Under the pieces are notes generated by a model that was given only the letters and a program-made list of their open reading frames with translations, ran no database searches and had not been told where the DNA came from. Source: Cohnella caldifontis (GTDB taxonomy: Bacteria; Bacillota; Bacilli; Paenibacillales; Paenibacillaceae). From it: 64,000 bases of DNA. Both the position numbers and the translations under genes were made by a program. The stretch is taken from assembly GCF_029360585.1 (NCBI RefSeq), contig NZ_JAQZSJ010000010.1, positions 62,001 to 126,000 of the forward strand, given 5' to 3'. This document shows, piece by piece, positions 56,723 to 64,000 of this stretch (position 1 is its first letter; each line of letters starts with the position of its first letter).

Positions 56723-58369
56723 TTAACTCTGGACCGCGAATCCTTCTACCAGGCGATGGCTTCCGGCGACTTCTCCCTGCACCTCCCGCCACAGCGCGAG
56801 CCACTCCGGACCGTACCGGTTCCAAAAATGGATCGTTCCGTACACGCGTTCCTGCGGTTTGCCGCCGGGAGACAGGGAAGAACGGATCCGGTCCCATTGC
56901 CTGAGCGACGCCTCGTGCCGGCTGGAGAGCGCGTCTCTGGAGCGGTTCTCGAGGTACGATATCTGCTCCAGGATCCGGTCCCGATTGCTTTCGGAAAGCT
57001 TCGCCAACCCCGGCTGCAGGGACGACACCGTCTCGATGACCGGCGCATACAGGCTGAGAAACTGTTCCTTCGCCTTGCGGAAAGTCGCCTCCAAATCCCA
57101 CTGGTCCTGCGCCGCCAGCCATGCCGCCCGCCTCTCCTCCCATTCCGCCATCGCCTGCTCCGGCGTCAGGGCGTACTTGCCCAGCAGCTTGAGGATGGAA
57201 GGCTCCAAGTACGTATAGGACGACCGAGGCACGAGCACGGGGATCCGGAAACCGAACGTTTCGAAGGCCGGACCCAAAATGCCCCAATACGCGAGCTCCG
57301 ACGGACCGAGCACGGCGGCCAGCACCGGCAGCAGGAAGTCCTGCATCAGCGGCCGGGTCAACGCGTTCGTGCTGAGCCGGTCCGGCTGTTCCTCCGTCAT
57401 GCGCAGCAGTTCTTGCCGGGAAAGGGATACCGAGCCTTTGCGGTCGAAGAACCGGTCTTCCTCCCGTGACAGCAGCAGCCTTCCCGATGCATCGTGCAGA
57501 AACAAATTCGCGCTTCCCGGCGCGGTCTCCGCCTGAAGCGGAAGTCCGAGCGATTCGACCGCTTTCTCGCCCGCGGCCAAAGCCCGTTCGAGTTCGGCGT
57601 TGCGCTCGATCAATTGGCGGAACATCGGCCCTTCAAGCCGACGGAGCTCCGGGTCGTCCGCGTCCATCAACACGAGGCCGTCGGGGCCGAACCAGTCGGC
57701 CAGCAAACGCGCGAAAGCCAAGCTGAGCGAAGGAGAATCCGCCAGATGGCTTCTCAGGCGCCCCAGCAGATCGGCTTTGAACTCCGTATCCGGCAGCGTG
57801 TCTGCCAGCTCCGCGAGCGCCTTATCCCAATCCGCGGACGTCAGCCGGGTCCGGCTCACCGCGAGCCGCGGGCCAGCCGGCCGCTCGATGCGGACGCGCC
57901 TCGGGGCTCCGTCCGTCGTCTGTACGTAGACATGATTGGCTTCATCGAAATCGTGGTCTTCTCCGGCGATCCAGAAGACGGGCACGACCGGTCTGCCCAA
58001 ACGTTGTTCCGCCATCCTCGCCGTCTGGATGACGGTCAAGGCTTTATAGTAGATCAGCAGCGCGCCTCCGAACAACCCGGCTTGTTGGCCGCCGACGACG
58101 ACCAGGCCGTCCGGACGCTCCAGCCGCTCCAAAGAGCGCTGGACTTCGGGGTGCATGCCGGCTTCCCCATGATATCTCCGCAGTGCCTTCACGACCTCGC
58201 TCCGGCCGGCGCGGGCGGCTTCCCCGCGATCCAGCCACTCCGCCCTGCGTTTCCAATCGCCGTCCCGCAGAGGGTGAGCGCCGAACAAGGAAATGACGGG
58301 TTCTTCTTGCCGCCGATAACGGTCCGACAGGGTACGGAGAATCGGCTCTTGCAGCGTCGTAACTTTCAA
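56723..58369 (-). CDS. bshC: Bacillithiol biosynthesis cysteine-adding enzyme BshC
   Basis: BshC adds cysteine to glucosaminyl-malate, the last step of bacillithiol synthesis. The 548-residue protein has the family core: LVVVGGQQAGLFGGALLIYY near residue 92, VPVFWIAGEDHDFDEANHVY near 130 and a C-terminal coiled coil followed by RVYGTIHFWNRYGPEWL. In B. subtilis bshC (yllA) lies directly upstream of mraZ; here ahcY and the DUF4349 gene come between. The start is TTG at 58369, with a weak ribosome site. The product keeps the low-molecular-weight thiol pool of this organism. Confidence 0.94.
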   Translation of the reverse strand: MKVTTLQEPILRTLSDRYRRQEEPVISLFGAHPLRDGDWKRRAEWLDRGEAARAGRSEVVKALRRYHGEAGMHPEVQRSLERLERPDGLVVVGGQQAGLFGGALLIYYKALTVIQTARMAEQRLGRPVVPVFWIAGEDHDFDEANHVYVQTTDGAPRRVRIERPAGPRLAVSRTRLTSADWDKALAELADTLPDTEFKADLLGRLRSHLADSPSLSLAFARLLADWFGPDGLVLMDADDPELRRLEGPMFRQLIERNAELERALAAGEKAVESLGLPLQAETAPGSANLFLHDASGRLLLSREEDRFFDRKGSVSLSRQELLRMTEEQPDRLSTNALTRPLMQDFLLPVLAAVLGPSELAYWGILGPAFETFGFRIPVLVPRSSYTYLEPSILKLLGKYALTPEQAMAEWEERRAAWLAAQDQWDLEATFRKAKEQFLSLYAPVIETVSSLQPGLAKLSESNRDRILEQISYLENRSRDALSSRHEASLRQWDRIRSSLSPGGKPQERVYGTIHFWNRYGPEWLALWREVQGEVAGSHRLVEGFAVQS

Positions 58370-58457
58370 CGGGCCGTTTCCCCCGATCGTATCAACAGTG
58401 ATAAGATGCCATTTACGATTTTACACCTCGGGGGGTACGCCGTCAAAGCGGCAACCG

Positions 58458-58847
58458 TCAGTTCGAAGAGGGCAAAATCAACTGAATCGCCATCAACAAG
58501 ACGTACAGGACGGCCATCGCGAAAAAGGAAAGGCGCCAGATCGCCTTGACGATGCGCGAAGGATCGATTTTGCCGCGAACCCGGTTCTGGGCGTTGCCGA
58601 TTAAGCCCGCCCCGATCAGCATCAGCAGCAGGATCAGGTAAAATCCGAAACCGGAGCCGGACAGTTTGCTGAGCAGCGCCGCGACGATCCCGACGAGGAA
58701 GGCGGTGGTGACGTCCATGGCCAGCCGGATCGCCTTCTTGCGTTCCAGTCCCCGAAGCTTCCCGATCAGGTATACCGCCAGGAAAGGGATAAACGGCAGA
58801 CCCGCAAGCACCATATACGTTTCCTTCAACACTTTCCACACCGACAT
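58458..58847 (-). CDS. DUF3397 family membrane protein
   Basis: This 129-residue protein has four hydrophobic segments (near residues 12-30, 45-62, 68-85 and 105-125) separated by short basic loops (KLRGLERKKAI, RVRGKIDPSRIVKAIWR). This fits DUF3397 membrane proteins found near bshC/panE in Bacillales. No function is known. It lies 21 bp after the ketopantoate-reductase-like gene. Confidence 0.75.
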   Translation of the reverse strand: MSVWKVLKETYMVLAGLPFIPFLAVYLIGKLRGLERKKAIRLAMDVTTAFLVGIVAALLSKLSGSGFGFYLILLLMLIGAGLIGNAQNRVRGKIDPSRIVKAIWRLSFFAMAVLYVLLMAIQLILPSSN

Positions 58848-58868
58848 GCCACGCCGCTCCTTCGCAAC

Positions 58869-59813
58869 TCAAATGGCTTTCACCAGCGCCGCCACCGCCG
58901 CGTTCCAGGGCGCTTTCATCCCGACGGACGCCGCGAGTTCGCACAAGGCGCCGTTCAGGGCGCCGATTTCCGTGTCCCGCCCGGCCAGCACGTCCTGCAG
59001 CATGGACGACCGGTTGGCCGCCGTCGCCCGGCATACCTCCAGGACGGACGCCCATAATTCCCGCTCGCCGCCGTCCTTCAGGCCGTGCTTTCGCAAAATC
59101 CCGAGCGTTTCCCGGAACAGCGCCTCCATCACCGCCATCCGATCGGGCGTGGCCGGCAATTCGCCGTTCGGAACCCTCCATAGCGCCGTCAGCGGATTGA
59201 TGACCGCGTTGATCAACAATTTCCGCAGCATTCTCTCCCGGATGGAATTCGACACGAAAGCGGAAAATCCTGCCTTTTCCAGCAAATCCGCCGCTCGGCG
59301 CGGCTCCGCGGCCGACCGCGCAACCGCCTCTTCATCCGATCCGTCCCCCCACTCCCCGATCCACGTGGTTCCGCTGCCGGTATGGCGAACGGAAGCGACC
59401 CCCGTCCGCAGCGCGCCTTCCGTCGTGACGGCGACGAGGATGCGCCTGCCCGGCAGCGCCTCCGCGAAACGTTCCGCGTGTCCGATGCCGTTCTGGAACA
59501 GCACGATCGCCGATCCGGCGCCCGTTTTCAGGTCCAACTCCCGAAGCGTCCGATCCGACGCGGCGGTCTGTTTGATCGCGACCAGTACAAGATCCGTTTC
59601 CGCCGGGGCGGCTTCTTCGAACGCAGCCGCCTCCAAACGGACGACCCGCTTGACGCGCTCGGCCCCTTCTTCCAACTCGATTCCGCGTTCGCCGACGACG
59701 AGCGCCTGCTCCCTCGTCCTCGTCCACATCCGAACCGGGATTCCCGCGGCCGCCAGCTTCCCCGCCAGCAGCATGCCGAGCGCGCCGCCTCCCATCACAA
59801 CCGTCCGGTCCAT
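58869..59813 (-). CDS. 2-dehydropantoate 2-reductase family protein (YlbQ-like)
   Basis: This 314-residue protein is a member of the ketopantoate reductase (PanE/ApbA) family, which reduces ketopantoate with NADPH in pantothenate synthesis. It has the Rossmann motif VVMGGGALGMLLAGKLAAAG at residues 5-24, IALKQT-like VLVAIKQTAASD near 78 and the catalytic region RKLLINAVINPLTALW near 195. Position next to the bshC and gerR-like genes matches B. subtilis ylbQ. Family members can have other substrates, so I keep the name general. Confidence 0.88.
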   Translation of the reverse strand: MDRTVVMGGGALGMLLAGKLAAAGIPVRMWTRTREQALVVGERGIELEEGAERVKRVVRLEAAAFEEAAPAETDLVLVAIKQTAASDRTLRELDLKTGAGSAIVLFQNGIGHAERFAEALPGRRILVAVTTEGALRTGVASVRHTGSGTTWIGEWGDGSDEEAVARSAAEPRRAADLLEKAGFSAFVSNSIRERMLRKLLINAVINPLTALWRVPNGELPATPDRMAVMEALFRETLGILRKHGLKDGGERELWASVLEVCRATAANRSSMLQDVLAGRDTEIGALNGALCELAASVGMKAPWNAAVAALVKAI

Positions 59814-59884
59814 CCTACCCGCTTCCTTTTCCTCGGATTTCCGCCTTTTGCCGATTGCGGACTTCGCCCTTCTTTAACGAAGAT

Positions 59885-59922
59885 AACAAAAAGCCTGCCC
59901 GGGTTCCATGCCCAAGCAGGCT
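59885..59922 (-). terminator. Intrinsic terminator after the gerR-like gene
   Basis: AGCCTGC (59892-59898) and GCAGGCT (59916-59922) form the stem, followed by TTTTTGTTATC on the minus strand. Confidence 0.8.
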
Positions 59923-59948
59923 AACTTGCCGTACGAGTCATCGCGGTC

Positions 59949-60596
59949 CTATTCGATGCGCTCGAGGTTTCCGTTCGCGTCCATTTTGAACCGCGTCCGT
60001 TCCTCTTCCTGATCTTCCGCCAAGAACGCAAGGCGCCGCGCGCGGTCCATGATCCGGATCAGCGCTTTATAGTCGTCGTTGACGACCTGGTAGTCGTTTT
60101 GGACTTCCCCGACTTCTCTGGACAGGCGGTCGTTCTCCTCTTTCAACTCTTTCAGGAGCTCGTCTTTCTCTTTCAACTCTTTCTCGAGCTGCCGGATTTG
60201 CCGGCTCATCTCCTGAACGGTCCCTTTCCACTGGCGCAAATAACGGATAATCGCTTCCAAGGAAAGCGATTCGGCGGACAACGCCTCTCCGCGGGCCGTA
60301 TCGCCCTCCTCCTGTCCGAGGCTTTCGCCCGCGCTTCCCAAAGTCGCGATCCCTTGTTTCTTCAAATAGCTGCGTTTCTGCCTCTGCTGCTTCGCCATGG
60401 CGATGGCTTCGTCATATCGTTTCCGGACGCAGCTGTTCCAACGGAATCCGCACGCGGCGGACGTCCGTCCGATGCGCTGCCCGACTTCCTCGAATGCGGC
60501 CAGCTGCGTGCTGCCGTCCCGGATATGCCGCAGCGTAACCTCCGCCAAAATCAAATCGTCATCCGGACTCCATGCATCTTGCCTGACAGCCGTCAT
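59949..60596 (-). CDS. gerR: RsfA-family transcriptional regulator, GerR (YlbO)-like
   Basis: This 215-residue sporulation regulator has a Myb/SANT-like DNA-binding domain at the N-terminus ([20 protein letters not shown] ... [18 protein letters not shown], residues 2-70). A linker and a strong coiled coil (residues 130-190, [20 protein letters not shown]) follow. RsfA and GerR are the two family members in B. subtilis; GerR (YlbO) is the one located near ylbQ and bshC, so synteny favours GerR. The ATG at 60596 gives the family N-terminus MTAxRQDAW and has GAGGAGG upstream. A weak sigma-E-like promoter lies further upstream. Confidence 0.8.
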   Translation of the reverse strand: MTAVRQDAWSPDDDLILAEVTLRHIRDGSTQLAAFEEVGQRIGRTSAACGFRWNSCVRKRYDEAIAMAKQQRQKRSYLKKQGIATLGSAGESLGQEEGDTARGEALSAESLSLEAIIRYLRQWKGTVQEMSRQIRQLEKELKEKDELLKELKEENDRLSREVGEVQNDYQVVNDDYKALIRIMDRARRLAFLAEDQEEERTRFKMDANGNLERIE

Positions 60597-60673
60597 GGGT
60601 TCGAATCCTCCTCGCTTCGCTTGATTGTCGTCTGCTTCTTCATTCATTTCTATGCCCGTGGTAGAATTCATAG

Positions 60674-60701
60674 AATCTATCGGATACTCCTAGGTATATC
60701 C
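60674..60701 (-). promoter_or_regulatory. Possible sigma-E promoter of the gerR-like gene
   Basis: On the minus strand GGATATA (60701-60695) and GATAGATT (60681-60674) are 13 bases apart and partly match the sigma-E boxes KMATATT and CATACANT. GerR of B. subtilis is in the sigma-E regulon. The match is weak. Confidence 0.3.
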
Positions 60702-60828
60702 AAATTTCGTTCTGCTATACCTCAGAGAGGCGGATTGGGCGGAAACGGGATCCCTGCATAAGCCGGCAAGGGAAGGGAAAAAATGAAATGCGGGACGAAA
60801 AAGTTCGACGCTTCGTCACTTCTTGCGG

Positions 60829-60858
60829 TTTACACCCGCAAGCCGCTGACGGTATAAT
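60829..60858 (+). promoter_or_regulatory. Sigma-A promoter of the DUF2626 gene
   Basis: TTTACA (60829-60834) and a consensus TATAAT (60853-60858) are 18 bases apart, 44 bp upstream of the GTG start. Confidence 0.7.
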
Positions 60859-60902
60859 ATGGTTTAGTAAATCGGGTGTATGGCAAGAGAGGGGGATACT
60901 TC

Positions 60903-61139
60903 GTGGCACGCATGTTCCGGGTTCTGGGCTTCTTCACGCTCGCAATCGCCCTCATGGCCTTCGCGGGCGACATGTACGAAATGGCGCTGCTGTTCTTCAT
61001 CCAGACGGCCGTGTTCTTCCTGGTCGGATATTTGAACTTCTCCGAGCGCGCCTACCTGCTCATGTTTTGGGGCTACATGGTCGTGGCGTTCGTCGGATTC
61101 ACGTATTGGTCCGTATTCGAAATGGGCATTCCGCTCTAA
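60903..61139 (+). CDS. DUF2626 small membrane protein (YqgY-like)
   Basis: This protein of 78 residues begins ARMFRVLGFFTLAIALMAFA and has three hydrophobic segments with the conserved LNFSERAYLLMFWGYMVVAF. It matches the DUF2626/YqgY family of Bacillales membrane proteins of unknown role. I use the GTG at 60903, which has GAGAGGGGG upstream and gives the family N-terminus; an upstream ATG at 60876 lacks a site. It has its own promoter and terminator. Confidence 0.8.
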   Translation: MARMFRVLGFFTLAIALMAFAGDMYEMALLFFIQTAVFFLVGYLNFSERAYLLMFWGYMVVAFVGFTYWSVFEMGIPL

Positions 61140-61160
61140 CATTCCGCCTCGGGCCTACAT

Positions 61161-61209
61161 AAAACGAAAACCCTCCGTCCGCTTTCGGACCGGAGGGTTT
61201 TCGTTTTTT
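61161..61209. terminator. Bidirectional terminator between convergent genes
   Basis: AAAACGAAAACCCTCCG and its exact complement, plus an inner TCCG/CGGA, form a stem of about 21 bp around CTTT. T-rich tracts lie on both ends. It serves the DUF2626 gene (+) and the methyltransferase gene (-). Confidence 0.88.
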
Positions 61210-61236
61210 CGCGGGCGAAGCCGGCTCAAGATCCGG

Positions 61237-62412
61237 CTATACGCGCTCCCATACCTGCACCTTGAACAGCTCGCTCATCCCGTCCGAAAGCAAGAGCTGG
61301 CGGATCGAGCGGTTGCGGCGTACGAGCGGGTCGAACGGATCCGAAATGGCATGCGCGGACAGCTTCGACAAAACGCCCGTTTCGACGAGGAACCGTTTTT
61401 GGCTGCCGTACCATATTTCCCGCCAGCCCGCCGCCTCCGCCCGGCAGCGGACGAGGTCGAAATCCACGTGGGCGGTCAAATCCGACCCGCCGGGATTCCG
61501 GAACGGATCGGCATGGGCCAGGTGGTTCTCGTAGCAAAGCAGCGTGCCGTCCATCCGGTGGGGACCGGCGAGTTCCCGGGTCGCGTCCCCGTAATCGATC
61601 AAGATCAGCAAGGCCGGCCCCATCAGTCGATACAGCCAAGCGGTCCATTCCGCGCCTTCGGCGCCGAACTCCGTCACCTGACCTTCCCGAAGCCGTACGT
61701 TTTGGCGGTTCAGCCACGTTTCGGGCTCCGAATCGATCAATTCCATCCGGCAGGCGGCCGGCCGGCCGCGCCGCTCGTCCCAATAGACGCCTTCTTCCCG
61801 GAGCCGGCCGCCTTCCCGCGCGACCCGGCGGACGGGAAACGCGTCGAGCAGCTCGTTGGCCACGACGATCGTCCGGCGGTCTTTCCATACTTCCCGGCCG
61901 GCATCCTCCGGAGAGATGACCCTGGCGCGAGAGGCGAGAATTTCGGCTTGCAGCGCCGCTTCCGCTTCCCCCCGATGCGCGGGATTGCCTTCAACGATCG
62001 TCAGGAAGAAGCGCTCGCCCCCGTCCTTCCGGCGCCAGGCATCCAGCAGCTGACGGCCGAGACGGCCGGTTCCGCCGCCCCAATCGACCGCTTCGACGGC
62101 TGCCCCGTCCGGAAAATTTCGCCCGGCCAGCTCGATCATGTATTCCGCGAGCTGCTCCCCCATGATGTCGCCGACGAATGCGCTCGTATAAAAATCGCCC
62201 TCCCGGCCGACCCGGGTCGGTCCGGTTCGGTAGTATCCGTATGCAGGGTGGTACAAACACATCTCCATATAGTCGCGAAACGGGATGCATGTGACATTCG
62301 CCCCGTCAGGCGTGCGGCCGGCCCATGCGCTGCGGGCGATCGCGCTCCGAATCTCTTCCGCCAACGATGGCTGAATCCCCGCCGTTTCGTTTTTCCGCGA
62401 CCCGTCTACCAT
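61237..62412 (-). CDS. SAM-dependent methyltransferase, MidA/NDUFAF7 family
   Basis: This 391-residue protein fits the DUF185/MidA family of arginine methyltransferase-like proteins. It has FRDYMEMCLYHPAYGYYRTG near residue 46, the SAM-binding AVDWGGGTGRLGRQLLDA near 108, VVANELLDAFPVRRV near 182 and LLILIDYGDATREL near 270. The ATG at 62412 is chosen because ACAGGAGGAAGG lies upstream; the longer open frame crosses the promoter region of the divergent gene. Its bacterial target is unknown. Confidence 0.85.
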   Translation of the reverse strand: MVDGSRKNETAGIQPSLAEEIRSAIARSAWAGRTPDGANVTCIPFRDYMEMCLYHPAYGYYRTGPTRVGREGDFYTSAFVGDIMGEQLAEYMIELAGRNFPDGAAVEAVDWGGGTGRLGRQLLDAWRRKDGGERFFLTIVEGNPAHRGEAEAALQAEILASRARVISPEDAGREVWKDRRTIVVANELLDAFPVRRVAREGGRLREEGVYWDERRGRPAACRMELIDSEPETWLNRQNVRLREGQVTEFGAEGAEWTAWLYRLMGPALLILIDYGDATRELAGPHRMDGTLLCYENHLAHADPFRNPGGSDLTAHVDFDLVRCRAEAAGWREIWYGSQKRFLVETGVLSKLSAHAISDPFDPLVRRNRSIRQLLLSDGMSELFKVQVWERV

Positions 62413-62544
62413 GTTTCCTTCCTCCTGTCCTGCCGTCATATTATAATAGACGGGTACATATGTTGGACTACCCGCGCCGGCATGCGGCGTCCTAGAACGG
62501 AGACTTCGAGCTCGCTCGGAGATCCCGATGTAAGGAGGTTCCCG

Positions 62545-63633
62545 ATGCGCCGATTCGCCTGGGCCGGACTCCTGTCGCTGATGCTGCTCGTTCTCGGCTT
62601 GACCCGCGCGAACGCTCCTCTCCCCGCGTTTGCCGTCGAACCGTTGCCGGAAGACACGAAAAAACTGCTCGAAAAAAGCCTGTCCGTCGTCGAGATCGAC
62701 CGCGAAGTCGCGCGCATCTCGGAGTTGCGCCAAGAGGCCGAGCGGAAAATCGCGGCCAGCCGGCAGCAGATCGCCGCGCTGGAAACGATAGCGGCCGCGC
62801 AGCGGGAAAAAACGGACCGCGTGCTCCGTGCCTATTATATGGGGCGGAAAGATTTCATCCTGGCCGCCCTGCTGAACGCCCGTTCGCTCCCGGATTTGCT
62901 CCGCACGTGGGAATCGATGGACCTGCTCATCCAATCCGACCGGGCCGAAATGGACCGATACGCCGCGCAAACCGCCCAACTGAAGGAAGGCTATGCGGCG
63001 CTGCGGCAAGATCTCGCCGATCTCACGGCGGTCGAGAGCGAATTGCAAGCCCAGCGGAACCGGCTGATCGACCTGCAGGACGAAATCGGCCGTGCCCTGG
63101 CGTCCAGCGGCGATGAAGCGCATTTGCGGCAGATGATGGATGAACTGCAATCTTATTGGAAGAACGTCGGCTTATTCGAGGTCAAACGCCAGTTCCGCCT
63201 GCTGGCGGACGCCATGCAAGATTTGCCCGACTGGATTCGCGAGCATCCCGAAATCATGGAAACGAAAGGCCTGCAGACCAAGCTGACGATTACCGACGCC
63301 CAGCTGAACGATTTTCTCCGCAGCCGAAGCGGCGAGTTCAATCAATTCGAAATCCGCTTCGAACGGGACCGCATGAAGCTGTCGGGGGACAACGGCAGCA
63401 TGCAGGTGGAGATCGCCGGCCATTATTCGATCGAAGAGGAGCCCGAAAACGCGATTCTGTTCCATGTCGATTCCTTGAAATTCAACGGGCTCGAGCTGCC
63501 GGACACGACCCGGGCGGACCTCGAGCGGCAGTTCGACCTGGGCTTCTATCCGCAGAAGCTCGTCAAATTCGTCAAAGCCAAAAGCGTGAAGCTGGAGCCG
63601 GGAACGCTAACCGTGGAACTGAAGGTCGGCTGA
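62545..63633 (+). CDS. Secreted coiled-coil protein of unknown function
   Basis: This 362-residue protein has a cleavable signal peptide (RRFAWAGLLSLMLLVLGL ... AFA, residues 2-30). A long coiled coil follows (residues 40-190, rich in ARISELRQEAERKIAASRQQ-like heptads), then a C-terminal beta-rich domain (residues 215-362, TKLTITDAQLNDFLRS). The N-terminal coil resembles that of PcsB/CwlO-type proteins that control cell-wall hydrolases, including YMGRKDFILAALLNARSLPD-like text. No NlpC/P60 or peptidase domain is present. The ATG at 62545 has TAAGGAGG upstream. It is divergent from the methyltransferase gene and overlaps the next, convergent gene by 27 bases. Confidence 0.8.
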   Translation: MRRFAWAGLLSLMLLVLGLTRANAPLPAFAVEPLPEDTKKLLEKSLSVVEIDREVARISELRQEAERKIAASRQQIAALETIAAAQREKTDRVLRAYYMGRKDFILAALLNARSLPDLLRTWESMDLLIQSDRAEMDRYAAQTAQLKEGYAALRQDLADLTAVESELQAQRNRLIDLQDEIGRALASSGDEAHLRQMMDELQSYWKNVGLFEVKRQFRLLADAMQDLPDWIREHPEIMETKGLQTKLTITDAQLNDFLRSRSGEFNQFEIRFERDRMKLSGDNGSMQVEIAGHYSIEEEPENAILFHVDSLKFNGLELPDTTRADLERQFDLGFYPQKLVKFVKAKSVKLEPGTLTVELKVG

Positions 63634-64000
63634 CAACCCGGACCAGCGGCGGACCCACTCGTCCGTTCCGATGGCGCCGTCCGCGAATTCCTGCCATAAC
63701 CCCCGCAGCCGGTCCAAGCGCTCCGGAAGCCCGGGATCGAATTCCGCGGGCGGCTGGAACGGAAAGGACGCGGAGCCGCCGCCGGGAAACAGGGACGATA
63801 GGCCGCCGCTCTGATAGAACGACCGGGATACCGGCAGCTTGCCGAACGTTTCCCAATTGGCTTCCTGCGGCTCCTCGCCGGCCATCGCCGCGATCCATTT
63901 CCGCGCCGCGTCGACCTCCTTCGTGCGGGAAGAAATCGCGAAACTCGTTCCGCGGGACCAGACGTACGGGAGTTTCCACGCGGAGCGGTCAATCGTAAGG
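63607..64000 (-). CDS. Probable extracellular solute-binding protein, C-terminal part (cut by window edge)
   Basis: The frame is open from the window edge to the TAG at 63607-63609, 130 codons. The text WSRGTSFAISSRTKEVDAAR followed by KWIAAM is typical of the C-terminal lobe of family 1 sugar-type binding proteins (the A-I-S-S-x-S/T-K-x-x-D-A-A-x-K-W pattern). A Pro-rich segment and a final Trp-rich helix (LWQEFADGAIGTDEWV) follow. The ligand is unknown. It overlaps the end of the convergent secreted-protein gene. Confidence 0.6.
   Translation of the reverse strand, partial: LTIDRSAWKLPYVWSRGTSFAISSRTKEVDAARKWIAAMAGEEPQEANWETFGKLPVSRSFYQSGGLSSLFPGGGSASFPFQPPAEFDPGLPERLDRLRGLWQEFADGAIGTDEWVRRWSGLSADLQFHG

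Overview
The window is a chromosomal segment of a GC-rich, endospore-forming member of the Firmicutes, most likely a Paenibacillaceae species (Paenibacillus/Cohnella-like). The evidence is the sporulation genes (spoIIGA, sigE, sigG, spoVD, spoVE-type, a GerR-like regulator), bacillithiol synthesis (bshC), a T-box ileS, a PyrR-attenuated pyr operon, strong GGAGG ribosome sites and frequent GTG/TTG starts. Nearly all genes lie on the minus strand. Their order follows the Bacillus subtilis ylbO-bshC-mraZ-...-ftsZ-spoIIGA-sigE-sigG-ylm-divIVA-ileS-lspA-rluD-pyr region. I recognise no tRNA, rRNA, CRISPR array, phage or complete insertion sequence.

Read in the direction of transcription (high to low coordinates). 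64000-58400: end of a solute-binding protein gene, a secreted coiled-coil protein (+), a MidA-type methyltransferase, a DUF2626 membrane protein (+), a GerR/RsfA regulator, a ketopantoate-reductase-like protein and a DUF3397 protein. 58400-53700: bshC, ahcY and a DUF4349 lipoprotein. 53600-33700: the division and cell-wall cluster mraZ, rsmH, ftsL, pbpB, spoVD, murE, murF, mraY, murD, spoVE/ftsW, murG, murB, murA, divIB, ftsA, ftsZ. 33600-26490: a sugar-uptake module (histidine kinase, AraC-type response regulator, two permeases, binding lipoprotein) inserted between ftsZ and spoIIGA. 26256-19450: spoIIGA, sigE, sigG, ylmC, ylmD, ylmE, sepF, ylmG, ylmH, divIVA. 19300-12889: T-box, ileS, a DUF5665 protein, a DksA/TraR-like protein (+), lspA and an rluD-family gene.

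12840-11569 is non-coding and is the most unusual part of the window. It holds 21 copies of a 52-bp unit at exact period, each with a 23-bp palindrome, followed by four degenerate 51-bp repeats and then a minus-strand terminator. 11373-1: dapL, the pyr operon (pyrR, pyrC, carA, carB, pyrF, pyrE) with a PyrR attenuator, a yvyF-like gene, and an ABC exporter ATPase plus a truncated permease. The pyr operon lacks pyrB, pyrP, pyrK and pyrD. A 105-bp AT-rich element with 20-bp terminal inverted repeats sits where pyrP/pyrB would be.

Together the genes supply peptidoglycan precursors (DapL makes diaminopimelate, MurA to MurG build lipid II, and SEDS/PBP enzymes polymerise it). They also build the Z-ring and its anchors, provide the sporulation switch sigma E to sigma G, and make pyrimidines.
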